Positions 44,402-53,591 are shown, numbered from the stretch's first letter. The stretch is 64,000 nt of DNA from Marinobacter zhejiangensis (GCF_900114775.1 NZ_FOUE01000002.1:831857-895856), one strand, 5' to 3'. Notes: generated from the sequence alone by a model not told the origin. Program-made: numbers and translations.

Positions 44402-45040
44402 TCAGACGCTGCTTTGCTGGCTTCTTGTGTCGGCGTAGAGCCGAAGGAAGTCTGTACTGGTGACGATGCCGGCCGGTTGACCTTCCCGGTTAATCAGGAG
44501 CGCGGCATCTAACCGGTGCGCCAGCATCAACCGCGCCAGCAGGTGGCTGTCGGTCTCTGGCGTGGCTGTCAGGAAGGGCGGTAGCTCGATCTGGCTAAAG
44601 GTAGTCTGATTCGCCGACCGGTTGGTTTCCAATAGCCAGGCAAGTATCCACTGGCGCTCCACCACACCGGCAACGTCGCCCTCTGCGACCACAACCAAGT
44701 GGTGGATGCCGTGGCGGGACATGTCACTCATGCCCTGAGCGAGCGTTGCTGAGGTGTCGACACTGAACAGCTCTTTCGTTGCCAGCTTCTTGGCCGGCAG
44801 GTACGGACGCTCGGGCTCAGGTTGCTCGGTCGAGCTTTGCTGGTACCGTTCAGCGGCCTGTTCTGGTGTATGGGCAGGCCATTGAGCATTCAACACTTCA
44901 GGGTCGATGGCATCGTTCCGGTTGGGATTAATGCGGTGCCCTTCGACCAGCTCCGTGACAGAGCCGACCGGCCGATCCTTGAACACTTCTGGAAGCCTTG
45001 TGCCAGTCGGTCGCCCGGGTTCATTCACATAAATAGCCAT
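44402..45040 (-). CDS. CBS domain pair protein
   Basis: This 212-residue protein has an N-terminal segment of about 80 residues rich in Pro, Glu and Gln, then two CBS motifs (ATKELFSVDTSATLAQGMSD...HHLVVV and PPFLTATPETDSHLLARLML...GIVTSTDFLRLY). CBS pairs bind adenosyl nucleotides and act as energy sensors. No fused effector domain is present, and the first half matches nothing I recognise. It is convergent with the lipoprotein gene, 13 bases apart. Confidence 0.85.
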   Translation of the reverse strand: MAIYVNEPGRPTGTRLPEVFKDRPVGSVTELVEGHRINPNRNDAIDPEVLNAQWPAHTPEQAAERYQQSSTEQPEPERPYLPAKKLATKELFSVDTSATLAQGMSDMSRHGIHHLVVVAEGDVAGVVERQWILAWLLETNRSANQTTFSQIELPPFLTATPETDSHLLARLMLAHRLDAALLINREGQPAGIVTSTDFLRLYADTRSQQSSV

Positions 45041-45140
45041 GACATTGCCGCCTCACCGTTTGTGCCTTATCCGTATTCGTTCTTCATTCCGCTGGTGTTG
45101 TAACTGGTTAACGGCGGATGGCGGCTTTTCTTGAGGGGGT

Positions 45141-47057
45141 TCAGGCCTGGTTGCGGCACCGTTCCGGTCGCAGGCGCCGGGAGATCGAGATGGGCAGTGC
45201 TTGGGGCTGGCCGGTGATAACATCAGCAAGATACTCCGCCAGCAGTGGGGCGTAGCTGAGCCCTTTACTGCCAAGACCGGTAAGTAAGTACGGTGCAGGC
45301 TGGCCGGGGTAGTCCTGAGCACCGAGCTGCCCGGCCACCGGTTGGTAGTCGTGGGTGGTGCAGCGAAACCCAACCCGGCCTGATAGTGGTTCGTCAGGGG
45401 AGGGACTGCGTTTGAAGACGCCGGGCAGCATGTCCATCAGCGAGCCGATATTTTCCTGCTGGCTGCCTGCCGACAGCTCCGGATTGTCATCTCTCAGGTC
45501 AAACGTTGCGCCGGTCAGGCAGGTACCCTGATCCGCGGGGTTAAGGTAACGGTTGCCACAGACCACGCATGACGGTGGGTTGATCGACTCCTCATCCACC
45601 AGCGTCACCTGCCCACGAATAGGTTTGAAGCGATACTGGTCTTTTGGCAGCAGTTCCTGGATCCGGTGACCGGCACACAAGACCAGCTCGTCTGCGACCA
45701 GCACTTGACCCTGCGGGTCGGCTATCCGCCATTGGCCATCCAGGTAATCGATAGTGTGGACGTGATAGCTGGCTTGAAACGAGATATGACGGTTTTTCAG
45801 GTATTGCTCACAAAGGCGTGCAGGCTTAAGCCATCCGCTATTGGCGAACCAAAGCCCAGATTGCGCCACTGGGACCCCGGCAAGCTTACTGGCTTGCTCG
45901 GGGGTTACAGGCCGAAGGACTGATCGTGGGTAGTCATTGTTGGCGAGGAATTTCTGGTGCCGCAGGCGCTCGGCCTCACTGTAGGCAATCTGCAATACCC
46001 CGCTGGGAAACCAGGCGTTGTGTTCAAGTGGGGCGTAGCTCCTTTGGGCGTGCAGCAGGGCAGACAGGGCAAGCTGGGTTTGTGGGCTGTAGTCCACGCC
46101 GAGCTTGACGTAGAGGGCGCCCTGGAGGTTGCCTGAGGCGCCGCTCCCTGGCTTGCTGGCGGAATCCACCACGGTCACGCGAACGCCCCGCTGTGCCAGG
46201 TTGTGAGCAAGCTGTGTTCCCGCGACCCCGGCGCCAACGATGATAACGGACTTGGCCGGTTGTTGGTCTGGTTGGGGTAATAGGGTGTCGGGAACGGGTA
46301 CGGTTTCCGTTGGGCTGGTCGGGTTGCCTTTAAACGTGCCGGCCAGCATTTCACGCTTTCGGCCATAGCCGGGCACCTTCGCCATGTCAAAGCCGGCTGC
46401 AATCAACGCCCGCCTTACCCGGCCGACTGCCGTAAAGGTGGCGACGGACGTGCCTGGTTTGCTGTGTTTCTGAACGGCTGACACAACATCATCCACCCAG
46501 AGCTGGGGGTTTAGCGAGGGGGCAAAGCCATCCAGAAACCAGGCATCTGCCTTGAATTCAAGTTCCTGCCAGCCGTCAAGGGCGTCGCCAAAAAACAGCG
46601 TCAGGCGAACCCGCCCACCATCCAGGACAAGACGGTGCACCCCGCCCACCAATTCGGGGTAGTTTGCCTGAAGCTCTTGGGCGAGATCGGCCAGCTCTGG
46701 CCAGAGGTCATGGGCCTGTTTCAGGTCGTCGGGGGTAAGCGGGAATTTCTCAACACTGACAAAATGCAACGTGGCACCGTCGGCAGCGTTTGAGTCCCGC
46801 CAACACTGCCAGGCGGCCAGAAAATTCAACCCGGTTCCAAACCCTGATTCGGCGATCACGAACTGGCTTCCGTCGCACAGCGCCCGAAAGCGCTCGTCGA
46901 GCCGGTTGTGCTGGAGAAAGACGTAGCGGGTTTCTTCCAGGCCATTGTCACGGCTGAAATAGACATCACCGAAATCCGTGGATTCCGGAACCCCATCGTG
47001 CCAGGCGATGCTGGCCGGCGCGATTGAAACCCGCCGGTTTGCTCCCTGAGAACTCAC
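45141..47057 (-). CDS. mnmC: Bifunctional tRNA wobble-uridine modification enzyme MnmC
   Basis: This 638-residue protein completes mnm5s2U at the wobble position of tRNAs. The N-terminal domain (to about 245) is the SAM-dependent methyltransferase: FGTGLNFLAAWQCW and DAWFLDGFAPSLNPQLW. From about 270 comes the FAD oxidase domain (VIIVGAGVAGTQLAHNLAQRG, GSKGLSYAPLLAEYLA). E. coli MnmC has 668 residues. It starts at a GTG that overlaps the stop of the upstream cyclophilin gene (GTGA), so the two are coupled. Confidence 0.94.
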   Translation of the reverse strand: MSSQGANRRVSIAPASIAWHDGVPESTDFGDVYFSRDNGLEETRYVFLQHNRLDERFRALCDGSQFVIAESGFGTGLNFLAAWQCWRDSNAADGATLHFVSVEKFPLTPDDLKQAHDLWPELADLAQELQANYPELVGGVHRLVLDGGRVRLTLFFGDALDGWQELEFKADAWFLDGFAPSLNPQLWVDDVVSAVQKHSKPGTSVATFTAVGRVRRALIAAGFDMAKVPGYGRKREMLAGTFKGNPTSPTETVPVPDTLLPQPDQQPAKSVIIVGAGVAGTQLAHNLAQRGVRVTVVDSASKPGSGASGNLQGALYVKLGVDYSPQTQLALSALLHAQRSYAPLEHNAWFPSGVLQIAYSEAERLRHQKFLANNDYPRSVLRPVTPEQASKLAGVPVAQSGLWFANSGWLKPARLCEQYLKNRHISFQASYHVHTIDYLDGQWRIADPQGQVLVADELVLCAGHRIQELLPKDQYRFKPIRGQVTLVDEESINPPSCVVCGNRYLNPADQGTCLTGATFDLRDDNPELSAGSQQENIGSLMDMLPGVFKRSPSPDEPLSGRVGFRCTTHDYQPVAGQLGAQDYPGQPAPYLLTGLGSKGLSYAPLLAEYLADVITGQPQALPISISRRLRPERCRNQA

Positions 47058-47677
47058 TGAGCGGTTGGCTCCAGGCGTTCAATACGCTCAATGATGATGG
47101 GTTCCACGGGGACGTCAGCCATTCCGCCACTATAGCGGGTGGCTTTGCTGGCGATGGCATCGGCCACGCCCAGGCCATCGGTTACCCTGCCGAACACTGC
47201 GTACCCGGGGCCGCGTGCGCCCGCGTTAAGGAAGGCGTTGTCGACCACATTAATAAAGAACTGAGACGTCGCTGAGTGCGGGTCGTTCGTTCTAGCCATC
47301 GCGATAGTGCCACGAAGGTTACGCAGTGTGGGGGAAGCCTCGTTGCGAACCGGGTCGTTGGTGGACTTGCGGGCGAGGCCCTGATCGAAACCGCCGCCCT
47401 GGATCATGAAGCCGGGAATGACCCGGTGGAAAATAGTGCCTTCATAAAAACCGCTATCCACATACTCCAGGAAGTTCTTGACGGTTTCGGGCGCAACGTC
47501 GGGTCTCAGAGTAAGTACCATGGTGCCCTCAGAGGTCTGGATTGCCACCTTGGGCAGAACCTCGGCATCGTCACCGGCCCAGGAAGCTGATCCAGATATC
47601 AGGAGGGCAGCAAGGGTCAGTTGTCTGGTCAGGCTCTGGAATAGTTTTACCGAATTTTTCTTTTTGGCGGTCGTCAC
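47054..47677 (-). CDS. Periplasmic cyclophilin-type peptidyl-prolyl isomerase
   Basis: This 207-residue protein has a signal peptide (LTRQLTLAALLISGSASWAGD, cleavage near residue 34) and a cyclophilin domain with the catalytic FHRVIPGFMIQGG, ATSQFFINVVDN and YAVFGRVTDGL. Its domain form is like PpiA rather than the cytosolic PpiB. The start is a GTG with GAGG about 9 bases upstream; no ATG in frame fits. It overlaps mnmC by 4 bases. Confidence 0.9.
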   Translation of the reverse strand: MTTAKKKNSVKLFQSLTRQLTLAALLISGSASWAGDDAEVLPKVAIQTSEGTMVLTLRPDVAPETVKNFLEYVDSGFYEGTIFHRVIPGFMIQGGGFDQGLARKSTNDPVRNEASPTLRNLRGTIAMARTNDPHSATSQFFINVVDNAFLNAGARGPGYAVFGRVTDGLGVADAIASKATRYSGGMADVPVEPIIIERIERLEPTAQ

Positions 47678-47938
47678 GCTGATGGGCCTCGTGTTTAATC
47701 AGGTAGGGAATAATGCAGTCACTGGTTAGGTCCAGAGTCTACCAGAATCAACTGCATTTACAGTAAGTCGTGCCTGGAAATGAAACGTTACAGGCGGGCC
47801 TTGGGTTGCGACGCGCCGACACCTGACGTTACGCAAACACGCCAACGGTTTCTGTACTAAAGCGACATATCGCATGATCATAACTTTGATAACCGGGCCG
47901 GGCTGTACGGTTTTTCCAGTTATTCAATGGGGGATTCT

Positions 47939-48688
47939 GTGGATATCAGTCACGGTCATCAGGAAAAATCCAGGCTCGGTCGACTCCTGGTCAATCGAGG
48001 GTACATCAGCGAAGCTCAGCTGGAACAGGGTCTGCGACATCAGCGGGAGTCTGGGCAACGGCTTGGGGAAGTGCTCGTCGGGTTAGGTTGCATCAGTGAA
48101 CGGGACCTGCGGCGCGTATTGCGCCATCAGGCGAGGTACAGGAGTGCAGCCGCTTTGGTGACAATGGTCACCATGCCTTTTCAGCCGCTGGTTTCACTGG
48201 CAGCGACAAACACTCAGGTGACTCCGGCGGCGCAATCGGCCGGTCAGCTGTATGAAACTGCCGGACTGTCTCCGATGACGGACGAAGAGCTGTCTGCCTC
48301 AACCGGGCAGGACGCCGGGGACTTTTTAGCGAAGGTTCAAACCGTTCGTGCCATGGCGGAAGCTGCGAGGGACAGTGCCGGTGGCTCGTTAGCCGACGAG
48401 TATACCGATGCTATCGAGGGCCTGAAGTTTGCTGTCAGTACCTTTATTCCGGTGCTGAATTTCTTGCACTCAGACCTGTCCATAATTGGTGTGCATTACC
48501 GGGAAGGGGAACCCCGCTACCAGGTGTCGGAGAGCGGTGTGCTTGAGCTCGCGTTGCCAGAGCGTATCGAGCAGGTTGCCATGAACAATATCCGTGTCAG
48601 TGCGGGCGCCTCATCATCACTGGGCAATGTCACGCTGTCGGACATCCAGTTCCAGGCGGGGTCTCACATGCGGGTATACACGCGTTAA
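47939..48688 (+). CDS. Unknown protein with MshEN-like N-terminus
   Basis: About 249 residues from GTG 47939 (GGGGGA close upstream) or 253 from ATG 47927. Residues 12-60 hold two helix-loop repeats, LGRLLVNRGYISEAQLEQGL and LGEVLVGLGCISERDLRRVL, the pattern of the MshEN/GspE N-terminal domain of secretion and pilus ATPases that can bind cyclic di-GMP. A hydrophobic stretch (AALVTMVTMPFQPLVSLAA) follows, then the motif MTDEELSASTGQD and a beta-rich tail. There is no ATPase domain. The combination suggests an exported or membrane-anchored protein with a cytosolic N-terminus; the function is unknown. Confidence 0.75.
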   Translation: MDISHGHQEKSRLGRLLVNRGYISEAQLEQGLRHQRESGQRLGEVLVGLGCISERDLRRVLRHQARYRSAAALVTMVTMPFQPLVSLAATNTQVTPAAQSAGQLYETAGLSPMTDEELSASTGQDAGDFLAKVQTVRAMAEAARDSAGGSLADEYTDAIEGLKFAVSTFIPVLNFLHSDLSIIGVHYREGEPRYQVSESGVLELALPERIEQVAMNNIRVSAGASSSLGNVTLSDIQFQAGSHMRVYTR

Positions 48689-48724
48689 TCGGGAATAGGC
48701 CGGTATAACCCTCAGGAATTTGCT

Positions 48725-49195
48725 TCAGGCGCTGGCCAGCACGGTGGTTTGAGTGACCGTGGTCTGATGCCCGCTGGCGCCATAAAGTTTCTGGTGTCCG
48801 GTTGTACCCCGGAAGATATCGCTGAGGCGGGCGAGGCGCTTTTGCAGATTGCCGACGACACGCTCATTGACTTGATTGAGCCGTTTGCATTCGCGGAGGC
48901 GTTGTTCTGCGCTCGACCAGCTTTCAATCAGGTCAGCGAGCCCGCTGGACTGGATAAACTGGGTTGGTTGGCCATTATCGGGGCGAAACCCCATATCCAC
49001 CAACGCGTGGATTTTTTGTTTGGCACGTTCCCGTACCATCTGGAGTAAGGCGTTTTTTTTGGCAGTCAGTGCTTCAAGTGACTGGACGTCGGACTCTGCG
49101 AGTTTCTGCTTTTCCAGCTTGAGAAGCTCGGCCAGCTCGTCAAGCTGGCGGATGTCTTCGTTCAGCAGGTTCTTCAACGTATCGATTGCAGCCAT
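48725..49195 (-). CDS. flgN: Flagellar export chaperone FlgN
   Basis: This is a 156-residue helical protein (LKNLLNEDIRQLDELAELLKLEKQ) of the FlgN type, which guards the hook-filament junction proteins FlgK and FlgL. The ATG at 49195 has GTGAG 7 bases upstream; a GTG at 49207 overlapping the flgM stop is the alternative. Its C-terminal end (TTGHQKLYGASGH) is the usual variable tail. It is co-transcribed with flgM from the sigma-28 promoter. Confidence 0.92.
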   Translation of the reverse strand: MAAIDTLKNLLNEDIRQLDELAELLKLEKQKLAESDVQSLEALTAKKNALLQMVRERAKQKIHALVDMGFRPDNGQPTQFIQSSGLADLIESWSSAEQRLRECKRLNQVNERVVGNLQKRLARLSDIFRGTTGHQKLYGASGHQTTVTQTTVLASA

Positions 49196-49203
49196 CGTAT
49201 TAC

Positions 49204-49524
49204 TCACCCAAAAATGCTTTTATCCATATCAAGCATTTTCTGGGCCAGCTTTTCAGCATCCACTTTGTAAGAGCCGTCGGCGAGAGCGGATTTAATCTGC
49301 TCAATGCGCGCATCATCCATTTCTGGATAGGCGTTGAGGCGTTCCTCAAGCTGCTTCAGGTTTTTGGCCTGGGCACTGAGCTTAACGCTTTCGCCCCGTG
49401 CAGACTGGGTTTGAGCCTGCTCTACCGGCGACTGCGGTGTTTTGGCGCTGCCATCGGGCTTTGCCGCTGAGGCTTTCTGGCTGTTGACCTGGCCGGAGCC
49501 AATTCCATTGAAGTCAACTGACAT
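49204..49524 (-). CDS. flgM: Anti-sigma-28 factor FlgM
   Basis: This 106-residue protein starts at the ATG at 49524 behind AGGAAG; the longer open frame upstream lacks such a site. The conserved core RIEQIKSALADGSYKVDAEKLAQKML near the C-terminus binds and inhibits FliA (sigma-28) until FlgM is exported through the finished hook. The N-terminal half is Ala/Gln/Ser-rich and disordered, as in other FlgM. It overlaps or nearly overlaps flgN. Confidence 0.93.
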   Translation of the reverse strand: MSVDFNGIGSGQVNSQKASAAKPDGSAKTPQSPVEQAQTQSARGESVKLSAQAKNLKQLEERLNAYPEMDDARIEQIKSALADGSYKVDAEKLAQKMLDMDKSIFG

Positions 49525-49595
49525 GGCAATCTTCCTGCTTACGTAGTGTGTGAGCTGCAACCGGCACCACGGCCAGGTTGTGGGCATTTACCGGG

Positions 49596-49622
49596 TTATC
49601 GGCTGCCGGTTTACATTCTTTA
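49596..49622 (-). promoter_or_regulatory. Sigma-28 (FliA) promoter of flgMN
   Basis: On the minus strand TAAA (49622-49619), 15 bases, then a perfect GCCGATAA (49603-49596) match the flagellar sigma-28 consensus TAAA-N15-GCCGATAA exactly. flgM starts about 70 bases downstream. Confidence 0.88.
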
Positions 49623-49723
49623 GCAATTTTCCGGAGAAACTTTTCAGTTACTCCGAGGCGGCCACGGTTTGCCGGTTTCGGCATGCGATGTGGCAAGCCG
49701 TCGCCGCGTGCCCGTCGGCCCAT

Positions 49724-50425
49724 TCACATCGGTATTTCAACCATACCGGGGCCAATGACACGTCCCCGGACCCTGCGCTGTGATGACAGGTTTTCCACCA
49801 TGACCTGTTCGCCCTGTTGTCCGTTGGCGAGGGCTTTGCCACGGGTTCTGACGGTATAGTTGCCAGAGCGGGCGACGATCATAACATGGTCACCCCTTTG
49901 CACCGCGTCTGGCTCAACGATCAGGTCGGAGGTAAGTACTGTGCCGCGATTGACTGAGCGGGTCATTTCCTTGCCCACCAAATCCTCAATCCGGGAAACC
50001 GGTGCGCGGCGGCTGTTGTTCAGTTCGCCGGACTCCTGAGAGAGCATGAGTGCGGTAATGCGTTCGCCGCGACCCAGTGGACGAGCCGCCGTGTAGACCG
50101 CACCCTTGATGCTCAGGGATACCGGCAGAAAGATTCGCCAGGGGCGACTGGCGGTGCAGGTCACCAGCAAGGTTGGCTGGGACGATGCCCAAGGGTCGCT
50201 GTTGAAATCGGCGCTGATGGCCTGGGCGCAGGGCGCCAGGGTGAGTCGCGGGTCGAGGGTGCCGAGTTCGTACTCTACGGTATAGCCGGCACGGGACTGG
50301 GTTTCGCTGAACTGGCTCAGGAAGTGGTTCGCTGCCTCCCGGATTTCCCCAGTGGTATCATGGCCGCTGTCGGCCAACACCGCTGAGGTGGCGAGCAATG
50401 AGACCAGTAAAATGAGCGTACGCAT
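49724..50425 (-). CDS. flgA: Flagellar P-ring assembly chaperone FlgA
   Basis: This 233-residue protein has a signal peptide (MRTLILLVSLLATSAVLA) and a C-terminal SAF domain (GRGERITALMLSQES, VNRGTVLTSDLIVEPDAVQRGD, VRTRGKALANGQQGEQVMVEN). FlgA acts in the periplasm to assist FlgI polymerisation into the P ring. It is upstream of flgM on the same strand, separated by 199 bases that contain the sigma-28 promoter. Confidence 0.94.
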   Translation of the reverse strand: MRTLILLVSLLATSAVLADSGHDTTGEIREAANHFLSQFSETQSRAGYTVEYELGTLDPRLTLAPCAQAISADFNSDPWASSQPTLLVTCTASRPWRIFLPVSLSIKGAVYTAARPLGRGERITALMLSQESGELNNSRRAPVSRIEDLVGKEMTRSVNRGTVLTSDLIVEPDAVQRGDHVMIVARSGNYTVRTRGKALANGQQGEQVMVENLSSQRRVRGRVIGPGMVEIPM

Positions 50426-50473
50426 TTGCCTTGGTTTGTCCTATGCTTTCGTTAACAACGGCCGGTGGTTAGC

Positions 50474-50500
50474 TAAAGAATTCCGGCGCTTGGCCGCTAT
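50474..50500 (+). promoter_or_regulatory. Candidate sigma-28 promoter of cheV
   Basis: TAAA (50474-50477), 15 bases, then GCCGCTAT (50493-50500) differ from the flagellar consensus GCCGATAA at two positions. It lies about 90 bases before the cheV ATG, in the divergent flgA-cheV region. Confidence 0.6.
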
Positions 50501-50591
50501 TTAGAGTTTAGGGCCAAAAAATTGGCATTGATGGGTGTGACAGCAATAAGCGTGCCGGGTTGCCGGTATGGCTAAGCAGGAGATCGCAGTA

Positions 50592-51521
50592 ATGGCCGGT
50601 GTACTGGACAGCGTCAACCAACGAACGCAACTCGTTGGTCAGAACCGACTCGAATTGTTGCTGTTTCGCCTGCGGGGGCGACAGGTTTATGGCATTAACG
50701 TCTTCAAGGTGAAGGAAGTGTTGCAATGCCCGAAGATGTCATCGATCCCGAACAGCCAGCCAGTTGTGCGAGGCGTTGCCCATATTCGCGGTGAGACCAT
50801 ACCTATCATTGATCTTGGGATGGCGATCCGGTTGCCAGGAATTCCTGCCGAGGACCTTTCAAAAAGCTTTGTCATCATTACCGAGTACAATCGCAAAACC
50901 CAGGGTTTCCTGGTGGCGGGGGTAGACCGGATTATCAACATGAACTGGGAGGAAATTCTTCCTCCACCTAAAGGGGCTGGGCGCGAAGTCTACCTGACAG
51001 CCGTTACCAAGCTAGATGATAAGCTTATTGAAATCATAGATGTAGAAAAGGTACTTGCAGAGGTTTCTCCGCTGAAGGAAGATGTTGACGAAGAGGTTCT
51101 CAGCAAAAACACCAAAGACAGAAGCACCATATTGCCGGTACTTGTTGTTGATGATTCGTCGGTGGCGAGGCGCCAGATTGAGCGTTGCGTTGCCGCGATT
51201 GGTCTGGATGTCATTACCAAAAATGATGGCAAGCAGGCACTGGAATACCTGCGGGAAATCACCGCCGATGGCTCCCGGGCATCGGATCATCTATCGCTAG
51301 TGATCTCTGATGTCGAGATGCCTGAAATGGATGGCTACACCCTGGTGACACACTGCAAGGGTGACCCGGCACTCTGTGATCTGTACATTATGCTCCACAC
51401 GTCCCTCAGCGGCGTGTTCAACCAAGCCATGGTCCAGAAAGTCGGTGCGAATGATTTCATGGCCAAGTTCATTCCTGATGAGCTGGCTGAGCGGGTGATG
51501 GATGTCATTGACCGCCAGTAA
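50592..51521 (+). CDS. cheV: Chemotaxis coupling/response regulator protein CheV
   Basis: This 309-residue protein has an N-terminal CheW domain (LLLFRLRGRQVYGINVFKVKEVL, GVAHIRGETIPIIDLG) and a C-terminal receiver domain (LPVLVVDDSSVARRQIE, phosphorylated Asp in LVISDVEMPEMDGY, conserved Lys in FMAKF). The ATG at 50592 gives MAGVLDSVNQRTQLVGQN, as in Pseudomonas, and has AGGAG 9 bases upstream. It couples chemoreceptors to CheA. Located before cheR. Confidence 0.93.
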   Translation: MAGVLDSVNQRTQLVGQNRLELLLFRLRGRQVYGINVFKVKEVLQCPKMSSIPNSQPVVRGVAHIRGETIPIIDLGMAIRLPGIPAEDLSKSFVIITEYNRKTQGFLVAGVDRIINMNWEEILPPPKGAGREVYLTAVTKLDDKLIEIIDVEKVLAEVSPLKEDVDEEVLSKNTKDRSTILPVLVVDDSSVARRQIERCVAAIGLDVITKNDGKQALEYLREITADGSRASDHLSLVISDVEMPEMDGYTLVTHCKGDPALCDLYIMLHTSLSGVFNQAMVQKVGANDFMAKFIPDELAERVMDVIDRQ

Positions 51522-51559
51522 CGGCGCGGTGGCTTTAACGGATTAAATACAGAGACCTA

Positions 51560-52387
51560 ATGAAAGCAGATATCACGCAACAGGAATACGAGGCGTTCAA
51601 GACATTCCTGCAGGATGCGTGCGGCATCCTCTTGGGCGACAACAAGCAGTACCTGGTGAAAAGCCGGCTGCGCCGGATCCTTGAAGAGCAAAAAATGGCG
51701 GGCATTGGCGAGTTGTTGGCCAGTATCCAGCGCCCGGGGCGTAGCAATTTGAGGGAAGTTGTCATTGATGCGATGACAACCAACGAGACGCTCTGGTTCA
51801 GGGATAACCATCCCTTTCGAATCCTCAATGAAAAACTGCTACCTGAGTTTGCGGAATCGAACCCCTCCGGTTCGCTCAAAATCTGGTCGTCGGCCTGTTC
51901 CACCGGGCAAGAGCCTTACTCTGTTGCGATGATCATTGAAGAATTTCGCCAGCTCCGGCCGGGTCGCCTGCGGGATGTGAAAATTACCGCAACGGACATT
52001 TCCAAGAGTGTGCTTGAGGTTGCCCGTCGCGGTGAGTACGAGATGATCGCCATTGGCCGGGGGCTGTCCCCAGAACGGCAGAAGGCGTTCTTTTCACCCT
52101 CACTGAACGGTGGCTGGCAGATTCAGCCCCAGATCAAGCGCATGGTGGACTTCCGGGAGCTGAACCTGCTTGAGCGCTACATGCTCGGAAAGTTTGACAT
52201 CGTGTTCTGTCGCAACGTGCTGATCTATTTCTCCGCCGAGCTCAAGAAAGACATTCTGACCCGAATTCATGGCACCCTGAACCCGGGGGGCTACCTAATC
52301 CTGGGCTCTTCCGAATCCCTCAACGGGCTTTCTGACCTGTACGAAATGGTGCAGTGTCACCCCGGCATCATCTACCGAAAAAAATAG
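51560..52387 (+). CDS. cheR: Chemotaxis protein methyltransferase CheR
   Basis: This 275-residue enzyme has the CheR N-terminal helical domain (FKTFLQDACGILLGDNKQYL, MTTNETLWFRDNHPF) and a SAM-dependent methyltransferase core (IWSSACSTGQEPYSVAM, DIVFCRNVLIYF). It methylates glutamates on chemoreceptors. It follows cheV by 38 bases; the next gene, a transporter, starts 9 bases after it. Confidence 0.95.
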   Translation: MKADITQQEYEAFKTFLQDACGILLGDNKQYLVKSRLRRILEEQKMAGIGELLASIQRPGRSNLREVVIDAMTTNETLWFRDNHPFRILNEKLLPEFAESNPSGSLKIWSSACSTGQEPYSVAMIIEEFRQLRPGRLRDVKITATDISKSVLEVARRGEYEMIAIGRGLSPERQKAFFSPSLNGGWQIQPQIKRMVDFRELNLLERYMLGKFDIVFCRNVLIYFSAELKKDILTRIHGTLNPGGYLILGSSESLNGLSDLYEMVQCHPGIIYRKK

Positions 52388-52396
52388 GTACCCGTC

Positions 52397-53575
52397 ATGC
52401 CTCTGAGTGTCTGGACGCTCGTGGTGGCGCAGTCGCTGGCCATGTGTACAGCGCCTTTTATCGTATTCATTGGCAGTTTGCAGGGGCTGGCTCTCGCGCC
52501 ATCCCCGGGTTTTGCAACGCTGCCGGTGGCTCTGGTGGTGGTCGGTACAGTCTTCGCTGTCAGACCGGTAACCGGCTTGATGGCGACCTGGGGGCGCAAG
52601 CCTGTTATGTTGCTGGGCGCGTTGGTCGGCGCCTTTGCGGCTGGACTGGGTGCTCTGGCTTCCAAGCAGGAAAGTTTTTTCCTGGTGTGCGCCGCTGCGT
52701 TCATTGGTGGAATGGCCCTGGCGGTGGTCCATCAATACCGGTTTGCGGCAATGGAAGCGGTGCCAGAGGCCCTTGCGGGTAGCGCTGCAGCCCGGGTGCT
52801 TCTTGGTGGCATGGTTGCCGCCTGGCTCGGGCCGGAACTGGCGGTGCTGGGGTACTCCGGGGATGGCGACTCTTTTATCACCGGCTGGCTGGCGCTGGCT
52901 GGTGTTCAGCTGCTGGCGGCCGTGGTTGTGATGGTCGGTTTCCACGACGGAGGCAAGGTATCCGGTAGTGGCTCATCCACCGGCGGGCGCCCCCTGGGGG
53001 AAATCCTGCTGCAACCGGTTATCTGGGTTGCGGTGAGTTCGGCCGCCATCGGCTATGGTTTGATGAGCTTTATCATGACGGCTACGCCATTGAGCATGAC
53101 GGAGATGGCGGGTCATGGGGTTGAGGATGCCAAGCTGGTTATCCAGCTCCATATCCTGGCGATGTACCTTCCTTCACTGGTCAGTGGGTGGCTAACCCGG
53201 CGACTGGGACTGGCCTGGATGATGGTATGGGGGCTGGCGAGCTACCTGGCGTGCGTGGTCATTGCCACCAGCGGCGTTAGCTTTGCCCATTTTGTCAGCG
53301 CCCTTATATTGCTCGGGGTGGGCTGGAACTTGCTGTTCGTTGCGGGGACAACATTGCTACCGCAAGCCTACCAGGCTGAGGAGCGATTCCGGGTCCAGGG
53401 CATGAATGACCTGTTGATCTTTGGCGTACAGGCGGTCGCCGCATTGTCTGCGGGGAGCGTGCTTAGCGGCCTGGGGTGGCAGGGCGTGGTCTATCTGGCG
53501 ATACCTTTCCTGATCGTCCATGGGCTGATCATGGTGCTGTGGCGTATGCGAACATCCCCGGCGCCGGTGCGCTGA
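52397..53575 (+). CDS. MFS transporter
   Basis: This 392-residue protein is strongly hydrophobic with about 12 membrane segments. The loop 2-3 signature is degenerate (GLMATWGRKPVMLLGALVGA), enough to assign the major facilitator superfamily. The substrate is unknown. It follows cheR by 9 bases with no good ribosome binding site visible, and ends 16 bases before the convergent AEC gene. Confidence 0.85.
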   Translation: MPLSVWTLVVAQSLAMCTAPFIVFIGSLQGLALAPSPGFATLPVALVVVGTVFAVRPVTGLMATWGRKPVMLLGALVGAFAAGLGALASKQESFFLVCAAAFIGGMALAVVHQYRFAAMEAVPEALAGSAAARVLLGGMVAAWLGPELAVLGYSGDGDSFITGWLALAGVQLLAAVVVMVGFHDGGKVSGSGSSTGGRPLGEILLQPVIWVAVSSAAIGYGLMSFIMTATPLSMTEMAGHGVEDAKLVIQLHILAMYLPSLVSGWLTRRLGLAWMMVWGLASYLACVVIATSGVSFAHFVSALILLGVGWNLLFVAGTTLLPQAYQAEERFRVQGMNDLLIFGVQAVAALSAGSVLSGLGWQGVVYLAIPFLIVHGLIMVLWRMRTSPAPVR

Positions 53576-53591
53576 TTCGTCCGCGAAGGGC

